A stretch of 64,000 nucleotides of DNA from Peptoniphilaceae bacterium (GTDB lineage Bacteria > Bacillota > Clostridia > Tissierellales > Peptoniphilaceae): positions 62,001 through 126,000 of the forward strand of contig JAQYPV010000023.1 in the NCBI GenBank assembly GCA_028726605.1, given 5' to 3'. Shown here piece by piece: positions 43,557 through 52,827 of this stretch. The translations under genes were made by a program, and so were the position numbers. The notes below the pieces were generated by a model. The model worked only from the letters and a program-made list of their open reading frames with translations. It was not told the DNA's origin and searched no databases. Numbering within the stretch: the stretch's first letter is position 1; every line of letters begins with the position of its first letter.

Positions 43557-44537
43557 TCAGGACACCTTGAAGATCCCTTTCAGGAAATTCATGGCGAGGC
43601 CCGTCAAGAGACTGGCGATGGCGACGCAGATGGCCATGGCCAGGACGATCATGAGCGCGTTCTTCCCGCGCCCGGCCTTGCTGTCTTTACCGTTGGCCAT
43701 GGCTTTGGCGTGGCGCGCCAACAGCTGCATGGACCCCGTGCCGGACTTCTCCTTCGTCTCCGCCTCCGGCGCCTTTTCTTCCAGCGCGAGTTCTTCCGGC
43801 TTAAAGGGCATCTCCGTCACGCCCAACGCCTCACGCGCCAAGGCGACGTCGCTCACCAACGCGCCGTCGACGCCGAGGCCTTCCAGGCGCGTGATCTGAT
43901 TGCGATCGCGCACATCCATAGACAAGATGGTAAAGCCCTCTTCATGGGCTTTCTCGACCAAGGTGCGCTCCGTGCGTTCGATGGACGGCAGCAAGATCTT
44001 GACCTCGCTCGTCTGCAAGATGTCCACGCGCTCTTCCGTCAGGCGATTCGGCACCCACGCGAGCGGAATCTCGGGGTAGAGCGCGTGCATCTGACGCAGA
44101 CTGTTGAGCCGCCCGGACGCCAAAATCAGACGATTGGGGGCGTCGAAGCCCTCCAACGCTTCAATGCGGTGGATGACCTCTTCCTCCAAATTGGGGTAAA
44201 AAAACGCATCGTTGCACAAGATGATGATGGTCTTGTGCGGCAGAGGCGCCGCCCACGTGAGGTACTCCTCCAGCGACAGCACGTGCTGATTGTACTTGGC
44301 ATACGGCTCCACGAGGCGCGCGCTCTGAATTTCTGCGAGCGTGTGGTGACGCACCAGGCCCACCGCATCCACGGTGCGAGAGAGCGCGTCGTCGTGAATG
44401 ATGACCGGCTGTCGATCCCGCGTCATGTGCACGTCGAGCGCAATGCCCTCCGCGCCGTTCATCAGGGCCTCACGAAAGGCAATCATGGTATTTTGCGGCA
44501 GGACCGTGTGTTCACCGCGATAGGAATAAAGTTTCAT
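43557..44537 (-). CDS. Degenerate GDPD-like membrane protein
   Basis: 326 residues. The first 240 match the glycerophosphodiester phosphodiesterase TIM barrel in layout (PQNTMIAFREALMNGAEGIALDVHMTRDRQPVIIHDD). The catalytic set is incomplete: the usual HRG is YRG, the ExD is ALD, and the expected ExK in the next strand reads LCND. Asp and the second His (IHDD) remain. A charged linker follows, and a single C-terminal helix (ALMIVLAMAICVAIASLLTGLAM) anchors it. It is probably catalytically changed or inactive. It lies 19 bases after the ABC-F gene. Confidence 0.8.
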   Translation of the reverse strand: MKLYSYRGEHTVLPQNTMIAFREALMNGAEGIALDVHMTRDRQPVIIHDDALSRTVDAVGLVRHHTLAEIQSARLVEPYAKYNQHVLSLEEYLTWAAPLPHKTIIILCNDAFFYPNLEEEVIHRIEALEGFDAPNRLILASGRLNSLRQMHALYPEIPLAWVPNRLTEERVDILQTSEVKILLPSIERTERTLVEKAHEEGFTILSMDVRDRNQITRLEGLGVDGALVSDVALAREALGVTEMPFKPEELALEEKAPEAETKEKSGTGSMQLLARHAKAMANGKDSKAGRGKNALMIVLAMAICVAIASLLTGLAMNFLKGIFKVS

Positions 44538-44556
44538 TCTCCCCTCCCTCGCGAGG

Positions 44557-46494
44557 CTAAGCCTCTTCTTCCAATTGCTCCTCCAAGAGGAACCACTCGT
44601 CCGTCAACGCCTCTTTTTTCTTCTGAATCTGCAACAATTCATCCTGAATGCGCAGGGCGTCTTCGTAGTTTTCGTAGAGCGCGGGGTCGTAGGACTTGCG
44701 CGTGAGTTCTTCTTCTTGCGCCGTCAAATCGTCCAACAGCCGCGTGATCTCCCCGCTACGCGCCCGCAGTTGACGCAGTTCCCTCTTGGCGCGCTGCGCC
44801 TCTTTTTTGTCCTTTTTGATCTGCGTCCTGGTCTTTTCCGCGCTGTCGACGCTCTCCCCGCCACTCTTCTGCGCTTCCTCGAAGGCCAGGAAGGCGTCGT
44901 AATTGCCCGAAACCGTCTCCATTCCCGACGGCGTGAGGTGGTAAATGTCCGTGGCCACGTGATTCAGAAAATAGCGGTCGTGGCTGATGACAAAAACCGT
45001 ACCCTCGTAGTCGATGAGCGCGTCTTCCAGAATCTCCCGGCTCTCGATATCCAAGTGGTTGGTGGGCTCATCCAAGAGCAGCACATTGGCCGACGACAAC
45101 ATGAGCTTCAAGAGCGACAGCCGCGCCTTTTCGCCGCCGGACAAATCGCCGACGAGGCGGAAGATGTCATCGCCCACAAATTGAAACCGTGCCAGATGCC
45201 CGCGCACGGTGAAGTGATCCATCTGCGGATAGCGATCCCACAGTTCGTCCAGCACGGTCTTGTCCAGCGAGAGTTGCCGCTGTTCCTGATCGAAAAAAGC
45301 CACCTTGACCGACGCGCCAAAGGCGATGGCGCCCGCGTCGGCTTCCTGCTGTTTTAAGAGCATGCGGAAAAGCGTCGTCTTGCCCGCGCCGTTTTCGCCC
45401 ACCAGCCCCACGCGCTGGCCCTTGTGCAATTCAAACGAGACGTCTTGAAAGAGCCGCTGGCCGTCGAACGACTTGGCGAGGTCCTTCACGCTCAGCACGT
45501 CCTCTCCGCTCGGGTAGGCCGGCGCCAGCCGAAACTTCATGTGCGCCACTTCCTCGGGCGGCTTGTCCAGACGCACCATCTTGTCCAGCAACTTCTGGCG
45601 AGACCGCGACTGAGCGATGCCGCGCTTGCGCTTGGAGCCGCCCAGTCGCGACAAGCGGTCGATGATCTCCTCCTGGCGCGCAATCTCCTGCTGCTGGTTC
45701 TCATACGCGTGACGCATCACTTCCAGATCCTTCGCGCGCCTTTGGGTGTACTCCTGATACGAACAGTTGTACGCCGTCAAGTGCTCGTGCTCCACCAGGA
45801 AAATGCGCGTGCAGACGCGGTCCAAAAAGTAGCGGTCGTGGGAGATGACCATGAGCGCCCCGCGGAAGTTCACCAGCATGGTCTCCAAAAAGGAGAGCAC
45901 GTCCATATCCAAGTGGTTGGTGGGCTCGTCCAAGAACAAGATGTCCGGACGTCCGCAGAGCATGGACGCCAGCTCCAGACGGGACTTCTCCCCGCCCGAG
46001 AGCACGGACACGGGCTTTTCAAAGTCCTCCTCCGTAAAGCCCATGCCCTTTAAGACGCCCCGAATTTCCGAATCGTAAGAGAGGCCGCCTTCATCCACAA
46101 AGCGCTCCGTGAGGAGCCGATGCCGCTCCATGACGCGCTCTAACTCTTTCGGCGCGTCGGCGAGTTCGCCCATCTGCGCTTCCAGCTCTTTTAATTCCTT
46201 TTCAATTCGGAACGCGCGGTCGTAGGCGTGGCGGCAGAAGACGTAGACGCTTTCGTCGCTTTCAATGCGCACGTTCTGTTTGAGGTAGCCGATGCGCAAG
46301 TCATCGCGATGGTGAATCTCACCGCCATCCGGCGTAAGTTCCCCGACGAGCATCCGCATCAAGGTCGTCTTCCCCGCGCCGTTCGGCCCGATGACGCCGA
46401 TCTTGTCCCCCTCTTGAATGAGAAACGAGACGTCTTCCAAAATGGGACGAACGCCATAACTCTTATGCAGTTGTGCGACGCTCATCTCTGTCAT
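44557..46494 (-). CDS. ABC-F family ATPase
   Basis: 645 residues with two ABC domains and no membrane segments. Domain 1: GPNGAGKTTLM and LSGGEKSRLELA; domain 2: GENGAGKTTLF and LSGGEKARLSLL; Walker B LFLDEPTNHLD and LLLDEPTNHLD. Between them is the P-site-type linker (ENQQQEIARQEEIIDRL...KRKRGIAQSRSRQKLLDKM). A C-terminal coiled coil (EAQRAKRELRQLRARSG) is as in Uup/YdiF-type factors. These act on the ribosome in translation or antibiotic protection; the subtype is not resolvable here. Start ATG with GGAGGGG upstream, 20 bases after rex. Confidence 0.9.
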   Translation of the reverse strand: MTEMSVAQLHKSYGVRPILEDVSFLIQEGDKIGVIGPNGAGKTTLMRMLVGELTPDGGEIHHRDDLRIGYLKQNVRIESDESVYVFCRHAYDRAFRIEKELKELEAQMGELADAPKELERVMERHRLLTERFVDEGGLSYDSEIRGVLKGMGFTEEDFEKPVSVLSGGEKSRLELASMLCGRPDILFLDEPTNHLDMDVLSFLETMLVNFRGALMVISHDRYFLDRVCTRIFLVEHEHLTAYNCSYQEYTQRRAKDLEVMRHAYENQQQEIARQEEIIDRLSRLGGSKRKRGIAQSRSRQKLLDKMVRLDKPPEEVAHMKFRLAPAYPSGEDVLSVKDLAKSFDGQRLFQDVSFELHKGQRVGLVGENGAGKTTLFRMLLKQQEADAGAIAFGASVKVAFFDQEQRQLSLDKTVLDELWDRYPQMDHFTVRGHLARFQFVGDDIFRLVGDLSGGEKARLSLLKLMLSSANVLLLDEPTNHLDIESREILEDALIDYEGTVFVISHDRYFLNHVATDIYHLTPSGMETVSGNYDAFLAFEEAQKSGGESVDSAEKTRTQIKKDKKEAQRAKRELRQLRARSGEITRLLDDLTAQEEELTRKSYDPALYENYEDALRIQDELLQIQKKKEALTDEWFLLEEQLEEEA

Positions 46495-46514
46495 GACGTC
46501 TGCGTTCCCCTCCT

Positions 46515-47171
46515 TTACTTGGTCTTATAGTCCTTCAAATTGCCCATGTAGTACACGAGAGAATGCAAGCTCTCGTTCAAATAGACGTTCTCCAGCACCA
46601 CTTTCTTGGGCAACTTGAGATCCACTTGCGCGTAGTTCCAAATGCCCTTGACGCCGGCGTTGACCGCGCGGTTGGCGATGTCCTGTGCCACGTCCTTGGG
46701 CGTCGTGATGGTGAAGATGTCCACCCGTTCCTCTTTGATCGTCTCTTCAAGGGTGTCGATGTGCTTCACCGGCACGCCGCCGATGTCCTGCCCCACGACC
46801 TCCGGTTCCACGTCGAAGATGGCCACCAGGTGGAAGCGGTTTTCGCGGAAGAGCCTGGAATTGGCGAGAGCCACTCCCAAGTGGCCCGCTCCTGCGATGG
46901 CCACGCGGTGAATGCGGTTCAGCCCGATGATCTTCACGATCTCGTCGTGCAGCGTCTGTACGTTGTACCCGTAACCCTGCTGGCCGAAGCCGCCAAAGTG
47001 ATTGAGGTCCTGACGGATTTGGGATGCCGTGAAGCCCGTGATCTCGCTCAGTTTCTGCGAGGAAATGCGCTCCACGCCCTGTTCTGTGAGGGTTGTCAGA
47101 TATCGCAGGTACTTCGGCAATCGTCGGATCACCGCATTGGAAATGGCGTTCGAAGACTGTTTCTCATTCAT
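46515..47171 (-). CDS. rex: Redox-sensing repressor Rex
   Basis: 218 residues. N-terminal winged helix (VIRRLPKYLRYLTTL, SSQKLSEITGFTASQIRQDLNHFGGFG) and an NAD(H)-binding Rossmann domain (VAIAGAGHLGVALA) ending with the C-terminal swapped helix. Rex senses the NADH/NAD+ ratio and represses fermentative and hydrogen-metabolism genes, so acetate kinase and the [FeFe] hydrogenase here are candidate targets. Operators could not be located by eye. It overlaps the preceding membrane-protein gene by eight bases and precedes the ABC-F gene. Confidence 0.97.
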   Translation of the reverse strand: MNEKQSSNAISNAVIRRLPKYLRYLTTLTEQGVERISSQKLSEITGFTASQIRQDLNHFGGFGQQGYGYNVQTLHDEIVKIIGLNRIHRVAIAGAGHLGVALANSRLFRENRFHLVAIFDVEPEVVGQDIGGVPVKHIDTLEETIKEERVDIFTITTPKDVAQDIANRAVNAGVKGIWNYAQVDLKLPKKVVLENVYLNESLHSLVYYMGNLKDYKTK

Positions 47172-47703
47172 AGTTTTCCTCCGGAGTTGGCGACGTGCCG
47201 TCGCGATGAGTGACAGGTGGACATGTTGACGCGCACGTGACCTCCAGTTCCTCCAGCGTCAGCGGCTCTGGCGCGGGATGGCGCATCCAGCGATTGCCGA
47301 TGCCTTTGATGAGGAGCACGTAAACGGAAGCGAGACGCGCGAGCATCCAGAACCGAGAGAAGAGCGCGTCGTCAAAGAAGTCGAAGAACCTAAACGCGTC
47401 GTTCGGAAAGGACTGCCAGACGGTGAACACCGACGGCGTCACGAAAAAGGCGAAGAGGAGTTCCGAAAACACGATGAAGAGATCCATCCCCGTCGCCTCG
47501 GGGCGCAAGAAGAGTTGGACGCCGTGCATGAGCGCCAGGATAAAGACCAGCACTTCGGTGAGATAGAACCCCATGAGCAGGCACGTCAGAATGGCGGGAT
47601 CCGTCAAGTTCAAAAACACCATGCCGCCCATCACGGCCGCCATCAGCAGCAAATTGAGAAGGGTCACCACGGTAAAGGCCCTTCCGATTCGACTTTCGCG
47701 CAT
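47164..47703 (-). CDS. Four-helix membrane protein, unknown function
   Basis: 179 residues with four or five hydrophobic segments (FTVVTLLNLLLMAAVMGGMVF, LTCLLMGFYLTEVLVFILALM, LFIVFSELLFAFFVTPSVF, LARLASVYVLLIKGIG) and a soluble Pro/Glu/Thr-rich tail. Unrecognised. The ribosome site is AAGGAGGGAAC. It lies between cls and rex and overlaps the rex start, so it is part of the cls-rex-ABC-F run. Confidence 0.7.
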   Translation of the reverse strand: MRESRIGRAFTVVTLLNLLLMAAVMGGMVFLNLTDPAILTCLLMGFYLTEVLVFILALMHGVQLFLRPEATGMDLFIVFSELLFAFFVTPSVFTVWQSFPNDAFRFFDFFDDALFSRFWMLARLASVYVLLIKGIGNRWMRHPAPEPLTLEELEVTCASTCPPVTHRDGTSPTPEENYE

Positions 47704-47720
47704 GTTCCCTCCTTCCTGGT

Positions 47721-49175
47721 TTACAAGAGCGGTGCAAAGAGACGGCAGAGCGGCTCTTTGAGCTTTATCGACAGCGGCCGCTCTTCCAATCGCGCGACCG
47801 TCATCAGCGTGCTCTTCTCTACATCCGCACGGAACGCCTGGCGCAACTGTTCGCTCACTTGCTTGGAGTAGAGCAGCTCTGAGGCCTCAAAGTTCAAGGA
47901 GAACGAACGTTCGTCCATATTGCACGAGCCCACGAGCGACACGTAGTCGTCGATCAAGAGCACCTTGCTGTGTAAGAAGCCGCCGTTGTAGCAGTAGACG
48001 TTCGCCCCGGCGTGGATGAGATCCCCGGCAAACGACATCGTCGCCGGAAAGACCACCGGGTGGTCGGGCTTGTCCGGAATCATGAGGTTCACTTCCACGC
48101 CCTGTTGCAGCGCAATCATGAGCGCTTCCATGATGGACGTGTCCGGAATGAAGTACGGCGTCTGTATGTAGATCACGTCATTGGCCGCCGAGATCATCTT
48201 AAGCATGGCAAATTTGATGTTCGCCACCGGCGTGTCCGGCCCGCTAGACACTAATTGGCAGAAGACGTTGCCTCCGCCCGAGTATTTGTACGGCACAGAG
48301 ATGGGCTGCTCCGGATTCCGCTTTTCCTGCTTGGCGTAATCCCAGTCCTGCAAGAAGCGCAGCTTCAAATCCGCCTCCGCCGGGCCTTCAATGCGCACGT
48401 GCGTGTCGCGCCAATAGCCGAAGCGCTTGTAGCGTCCCACGTAGTCATCCCCTACGTTAAACCCGCCGATGTAGCCGATGCGGTTGTCGATGGCCACGAT
48501 TTTGCGATGGTTGCGGTAGTTGAGGCGCAAGTTGATGAACCCCAAAATAGAGGGGAAGAAGATGGCGAGATCGACGCCTTCCTCGCGCATGCGACGCCGC
48601 ACCTTTTGAGACAGATTGCGCGCGCCCACGCCGTCGCTCAATACGCGGACCTTGACGCCGCGCTGCGCTGCCCGAATGAGCGCCTCGATCACCTCCATGC
48701 CCAGTTCATCCGACTTCAGGATGTAGTACTGCAAATTGACTTCTTCCTGCGCGGCATCGATGTCTTGGATGAGGCGATGGAACTTCTTTATGCCGTCCGT
48801 GAAGACCGTGACCTGGTTGCCGCCGGAGAAGTCCGTGAGACCCGTGCGCATGTTGAGCCGCACCAGTTCCAGATAGTCCTGAAAGCGCCCCTCGTCTTCC
48901 ACGGGGACGTTCTGCGCGATGGCGTCCAACTGCACGAGCGCCTGTTCCAGCATGCGCAAGTCCAAAGACTCTTTGCGCTGGAACATCTTGCGCCGCCGCG
49001 TGTCCTGCCCCAAAAAGAGATACGGAATGAAGCCCAAGATGGGAAAGAGGGCCATCATCATGACCCAGAGCATGGTCGAGCGCGCCGGGCGACGGCGGTT
49101 CATGTAGATGATCACGAGCACCAAGATGAGGTTGATGCCCAGTGAGTTTTCCAAAAAGAGTTCCCAAAGTCGCAT
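47721..49175 (-). CDS. cls: Cardiolipin synthase
   Basis: 484-residue phospholipase D superfamily enzyme making cardiolipin from phosphatidylglycerol. Two N-terminal transmembrane helices (INLILVLVIIYMN, MLWVMMMALFPILGFIPYLFLG), then two HKD motifs: HRKIVAIDNRIGYIGGFN and HSKVLLIDDYVSLVGSCN. The track ORF starts at TTG 49202; I prefer ATG 49175 (MRLWELFLENS). The ribosome site (AGAAAGAAGTGG) is poor, so the start is not certain. It follows typA by 29 bases. Confidence 0.92.
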   Translation of the reverse strand: MRLWELFLENSLGINLILVLVIIYMNRRRPARSTMLWVMMMALFPILGFIPYLFLGQDTRRRKMFQRKESLDLRMLEQALVQLDAIAQNVPVEDEGRFQDYLELVRLNMRTGLTDFSGGNQVTVFTDGIKKFHRLIQDIDAAQEEVNLQYYILKSDELGMEVIEALIRAAQRGVKVRVLSDGVGARNLSQKVRRRMREEGVDLAIFFPSILGFINLRLNYRNHRKIVAIDNRIGYIGGFNVGDDYVGRYKRFGYWRDTHVRIEGPAEADLKLRFLQDWDYAKQEKRNPEQPISVPYKYSGGGNVFCQLVSSGPDTPVANIKFAMLKMISAANDVIYIQTPYFIPDTSIMEALMIALQQGVEVNLMIPDKPDHPVVFPATMSFAGDLIHAGANVYCYNGGFLHSKVLLIDDYVSLVGSCNMDERSFSLNFEASELLYSKQVSEQLRQAFRADVEKSTLMTVARLEERPLSIKLKEPLCRLFAPLL

Positions 49176-49204
49176 GTGCGCCACTTCTTTCTCAATTAGC
49201 AATG

Positions 49205-51064
49205 CTATTTCGCATATTTGGCCATCTTGTAGCGCTGTTGATTGCTCAAGATCATCTTTCTCATGCGGTAGCCATCCGGCGTCACTTCGATGAGTTCATC
49301 CGGTTCAATGAACTCCATCATCTGTTCCAAACTCAGCCGACTCGGCGGCGTGAGTTTCAGCGCCTCATCCGAGGCCGCCGCACGGATGTTCGTGAGCGCC
49401 TTCTGCTTGCAGACATTGACCTCCAGATCCACGCCTTTGGGGTTCTCGCCGATCACCTGACCCTCGTAGACTTCCTCGCCCGGCCCGATGAAGAGCGTCC
49501 CGCGCTCCTGAGCCGCGTGCAGCCCGTAAGTCGTGGACGTGCCCTGTTCAAACGAGATGAGCGAACCCGTCGGGCGGCGCGGAATGTCCCCTTTGTACGG
49601 GACGTATTCGGAGAATTCGTTGTTGAGCACCCCCGTGCCGCGCGTGTCGGTCAAGAGCTGCTGGCGATAGCCGATGAGACCGCGCGCCGGAATGGCGAAA
49701 ATGAGGCGCGTAAAGCCCGACGGCGACGTCTTCATCTCCACGAGTTCTCCCTTGCGGCGTCCCAAGGCTTGGATGACCGCGCCGGCGTACTCCTGATCCA
49801 CATCAATCGTGGCCAGTTCCAGCGGCTCCAGCGTGTGTCCCTTCTCGTCTTTTTTGAGCAGGACCTCCGGCTTGGAGACCATGAACTCGTAGCCTTCGCG
49901 GCGCATGTTTTCGATGAGCACGGACAAGTGCAGCTCCCCGCGCCCGCTCACGCGGAATGAATCCGTGGTCTCACCCGGCTCCATACGTAAGCTCACGTCC
50001 GTCTGAAGTTCTTTTTCCAAGCGCGCCTTGATGTGGCGCGAGGTGACGTACTTGCCCGAGCGCCCCGCAAACGGCCCGTTGTTGACGGAGAACGTCATGC
50101 GCAGCGTCGGCTCCGAAATGCGCAAAAACGGCAGTGGCGTGGGATCCTGAGGGTCGCAGAGCGTGTCGCCCACTTCAATGCCCTCCACGCCGGAGACGGC
50201 GACGATCTCGCCGACGCCCGCCTCTTCGATGGCCACGCGCTTCAAGCCGTCGAACGCGTAGATGGACGTGATGCGAATCTTGCGATTCTTCTCCGGGTTG
50301 TTGTGATTGGTCATGACGGCCTCGTCGTTCAAGTGGATGATGCCCTGTTCCACCTTGCCGATGCCGATGCGCCCCACGTAGTCGTTGTAGTCCGCCGTGG
50401 AGATGAGCAGTTTGAACGGCGCCTCCACCTCACCGGACGGCGCGGGAATGTAGCGCTTCACGGTTTCCAAAAGCGGGCGCATGTCGTCCCCAGCGGCCAT
50501 CTGTCCACGGGCATCCGCCGCTTCCCACGTCTCTTCGTCCACGGCCCAGCCCGCTTTGGCGGACGCGTACACGACGGGGCTATCTAAGTAGTCGATGGGC
50601 GCGTCAATGGAGAGGAACAAGTCGTACACTTCTTCCCGCACCTCCGCCACACGTGCGTCCGCGCGGTCGACCTTGTTGATGCAGATGATGGCCGGAAGGT
50701 CGAGTTCGATGGCCTTGCGCAACACGAACTTGGTCTGCGGCATGGGCCCCTCAAACGCGTCCACAACCAGTACCACGCCGTCGCACATCTTGAGGACCCG
50801 CTCCACCTCGCCGCCAAAATCGGCGTGTCCCGGGGTGTCGATGATATTGATCTTGCCGCCGTCAAAGTTGACCGCGGTATTCTTAGACAAAATGGTGATG
50901 CCGCGCTCCCGCTCCAGGTCATTTGAGTCCATGACCCGCTCCTGCACGTCCTGATTGACGCGGATCATCCCGCTGGTGCGCAAGAGCGCATCGACCAACG
51001 TGGTCTTGCCGTGGTCGACGTGGGCGATAATGGCTACATTTCTGATATTTTCTCTTTCCAACAT
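49205..51064 (-). CDS. typA: Ribosome-associated GTPase TypA/BipA
   Basis: 619-residue translational GTPase. G domain motifs: G1 [10 protein letters not shown]2 RERGITI, G3 [12 protein letters not shown]4 NKVD. EF-G-like domains follow, and the BipA-specific C-terminal domain ends [22 protein letters not shown]. It acts on the ribosome in assembly and stress adaptation. The track ORF is 36 codons longer; ATG 51064 ([13 protein letters not shown]) has AGAAGGAGAGAAGC before it. It precedes cls. Confidence 0.96.
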   Translation of the reverse strand: MLERENIRNVAIIAHVDHGKTTLVDALLRTSGMIRVNQDVQERVMDSNDLERERGITILSKNTAVNFDGGKINIIDTPGHADFGGEVERVLKMCDGVVLVVDAFEGPMPQTKFVLRKAIELDLPAIICINKVDRADARVAEVREEVYDLFLSIDAPIDYLDSPVVYASAKAGWAVDEETWEAADARGQMAAGDDMRPLLETVKRYIPAPSGEVEAPFKLLISTADYNDYVGRIGIGKVEQGIIHLNDEAVMTNHNNPEKNRKIRITSIYAFDGLKRVAIEEAGVGEIVAVSGVEGIEVGDTLCDPQDPTPLPFLRISEPTLRMTFSVNNGPFAGRSGKYVTSRHIKARLEKELQTDVSLRMEPGETTDSFRVSGRGELHLSVLIENMRREGYEFMVSKPEVLLKKDEKGHTLEPLELATIDVDQEYAGAVIQALGRRKGELVEMKTSPSGFTRLIFAIPARGLIGYRQQLLTDTRGTGVLNNEFSEYVPYKGDIPRRPTGSLISFEQGTSTTYGLHAAQERGTLFIGPGEEVYEGQVIGENPKGVDLEVNVCKQKALTNIRAAASDEALKLTPPSRLSLEQMMEFIEPDELIEVTPDGYRMRKMILSNQQRYKMAKYAK

Positions 51065-51118
51065 GCTTCTCTCCTTCTCTGAGCGCTTCGCTTTAATTTT
51101 AACACAGAAAAAGGAACG

Positions 51119-51144
51119 CAAAAAAAAACCAGGGTACCCCCGGT
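51119..51144 (-). terminator. Terminator of the anti-sigma-like gene
   Basis: Minus strand: ACCGGGG-GTA-CCCTGGT followed by a run of at least eight T, 34 bases past the stop at 51179. It insulates typA. Confidence 0.8.
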
Positions 51145-51178
51145 CTTCTGTCGTCCGCTCCTGACATGACACGGCATC

Positions 51179-51592
51179 TCAATGCGCTTGCCGATGCAGA
51201 TTCTGCCGCCGCCAGCGGCAGTGCACGAGGTTCTTTTCCACTGCCATTTCGTCCACCAGCTCGTGCACGATGCGAAGTCCCCGCCCGCCGCAGTCCATCT
51301 GCGAGCAGCATTCCACGCGCGGCACATACGTAAAGCCGTCGCCCTCGTCCTGGACCACGACGTCAATCCACTCGGGCGCCACATCCACCGACAGAAACAA
51401 ACGCTTCTTGTCGTCATTGCCGTTGCCGTGTTCACACCCGTTGATCAAGAGCTCACTTAAGATGAGACGCAAATCCATGAGACTCCCCTCATCCATAGCG
51501 CAAGTCTCCCGAATCCGCTCAATCTGCTCGTCAATGAGACCACAAACCGTCACGATTTCGCTGGGTATGGTCCCGGTATAGCGATAGGTCAC
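51179..51592 (-). CDS. Serine-kinase-type anti-sigma/HATPase protein (RsbW/SpoIIAB-like)
   Basis: 137-residue GHKL ATPase. N box [17 protein letters not shown]1 box VQDEGDGF, G2 box [15 protein letters not shown]. This is the HATPase_c_2 pattern of RsbW, SpoIIAB and related anti-sigma or switch kinases. No anti-anti-sigma or sigma gene is adjacent, so the partner is unknown. Start GTG with AAGGAGGGGTGAG. The sequence upstream to 51733 (about 140 bases) has no gene. Confidence 0.82.
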   Translation of the reverse strand: MTYRYTGTIPSEIVTVCGLIDEQIERIRETCAMDEGSLMDLRLILSELLINGCEHGNGNDDKKRLFLSVDVAPEWIDVVVQDEGDGFTYVPRVECCSQMDCGGRGLRIVHELVDEMAVEKNLVHCRWRRQNLHRQAH

Positions 51593-51730
51593 CTCACCCC
51601 TCCTTATCGATCACGGTTCCTCGTCCACTGCATATGTACCCGAACTGCGGCAGGTTTAACGGCATCCCCCCATCACGCGGCGGCTCGGACTGTTGCGGTC
51701 TCTGTAAACTCCCACGGAGCAGAGCGCTTT

Positions 51731-51739
51731 TGTTATAAT
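51731..51739 (+). promoter_or_regulatory. Extended -10 promoter of rubredoxin
   Basis: TGTTATAAT, a perfect extended -10 (TATAAT at 51734-51739). The -35 position has no consensus. Confidence 0.7.
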
Positions 51740-51787
51740 ACATTTAGCGTTATCGATTCGACGCAATCTGGACCTGAGGAGGACATT

Positions 51788-51952
51788 ATGCAGAAATACG
51801 AATGCACCATGTGCGGTTACGTCTATGATCCGGAGAAAGGCGATCCGGACGGCGGCATCAAACCCGGCACGGCGTTTGAAGACATCCCCGAAGATTGGGT
51901 TTGCCCGGTCTGCGGCGCAGCCAAGTCCGACTTCGAGCCGAAGGCAGAATAA
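51788..51952 (+). CDS. Rubredoxin
   Basis: 54-residue rubredoxin, too short for the ORF track. It reads [18 protein letters not shown]..., with both iron-binding knuckles, CTMCGY and CPVCGA, and the usual core [14 protein letters not shown]. It carries one Fe(Cys)4 centre and transfers electrons, for example to rubrerythrin. Ribosome site GAGGAGGACATT. Monocistronic, with an extended -10 promoter upstream and a hairpin downstream. Confidence 0.97.
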   Translation: MQKYECTMCGYVYDPEKGDPDGGIKPGTAFEDIPEDWVCPVCGAAKSDFEPKAE

Positions 51953-52021
51953 GGCCTCGGCCCTACGCCGGAGCGCACGAGAGCACCCCTTTGGAGGTCT
52001 TTCGTGTCCTGAATGAACGAC

Positions 52022-52064
52022 AAAAGAGCGGCCTTTTCGATTCGTCCGAAGAGACCGCTCTTTG
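52022..52064. terminator. Hairpin between rubredoxin and the TVP38-family gene
   Basis: AAAAGAGCGG...CCGCTCTTTG with an inner CTTTTCG/CCGAAGAG stem. Weak T tracts on both sides; probably a shared terminator for the two converging genes. Confidence 0.7.
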
Positions 52065-52164
52065 TATGCCTGAATATCCGATCATCGCCGCCCAGCGAAG
52101 GCCCTCGGCGATGCCGCCTTCAAATAGGGCGTGTTCCGTTCCCAAAGCCCGGGGATGAGGCGCA

Positions 52165-52827
52165 TTAGCGGTGCATCAGGCCATTTAACATGGTCTTCAA
52201 CCAATCCAAAACCTGTCCGCCCGATTCAACGGCCTTGTCGAGGAACAAGGTGTAAGCCAAAAGCGACGGCACCTTCGTCCACGCCAGGTGGAACAAGTAA
52301 AAGCGCACGTCCATCTTGGTGAGCCCCACGAGCATGCAGATGACGTCGTCCGGCATACCCGGCAACACCATCGTCATGACGAAGAACTTTTTGATCTTGG
52401 CGTCATTTTCCGTCATCCAGGAGCTGTACTTCTGAAACGTCTCCTCTTTGACCACCGCACGCATGAAGTTCGGACCCAGCAAACGCGCCATCAGAAAGAT
52501 GATGACTTCGCCAATGTAAATGCCGATGTAATTGAGCACAAAGCCCAGCCACGGGCCGAAGATGAGCGCACCCACCAGCGACGTGATGCCGCCGGGAATG
52601 ATGGGGATGATGCACTGAACGATTTGGAGCACCACGAAGAGGAGCGGCCCCCAGATGCCCGCTCGCTCCAAGAAGCGCTGCATGATGCGCGGATCCGAAA
52701 AAAGGCCGTTGCGATAGGCCAGCACCGCCAGCACGATCGACGTCACGATGCCGAGAATGGAGACGACGGAAAACACCTTGCGCACCGTTTCGATGCGCGA
52801 TTCGTCAAGATGGAGCTTATCCTTCAT
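52165..52827 (-). CDS. TVP38/TMEM64 (DedA-like) membrane protein
   Basis: 220 residues with five to six hydrophobic segments. The family signature region is IIPIIPGGITSLVGALIFGPWLGFVLNYIG followed by VMTMVLPGMPDDVICMLVGLTKM. Proteins of this family are linked to lipid scrambling and membrane homeostasis. The track ORF begins 19 codons upstream; ATG 52827 follows GAGGGAAGAGGGCGC. It overlaps the glycosyltransferase gene by 11 bases, so the two are coupled, which fits a shared role in envelope lipid assembly. Confidence 0.88.
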   Translation of the reverse strand: MKDKLHLDESRIETVRKVFSVVSILGIVTSIVLAVLAYRNGLFSDPRIMQRFLERAGIWGPLLFVVLQIVQCIIPIIPGGITSLVGALIFGPWLGFVLNYIGIYIGEVIIFLMARLLGPNFMRAVVKEETFQKYSSWMTENDAKIKKFFVMTMVLPGMPDDVICMLVGLTKMDVRFYLFHLAWTKVPSLLAYTLFLDKAVESGGQVLDWLKTMLNGLMHR

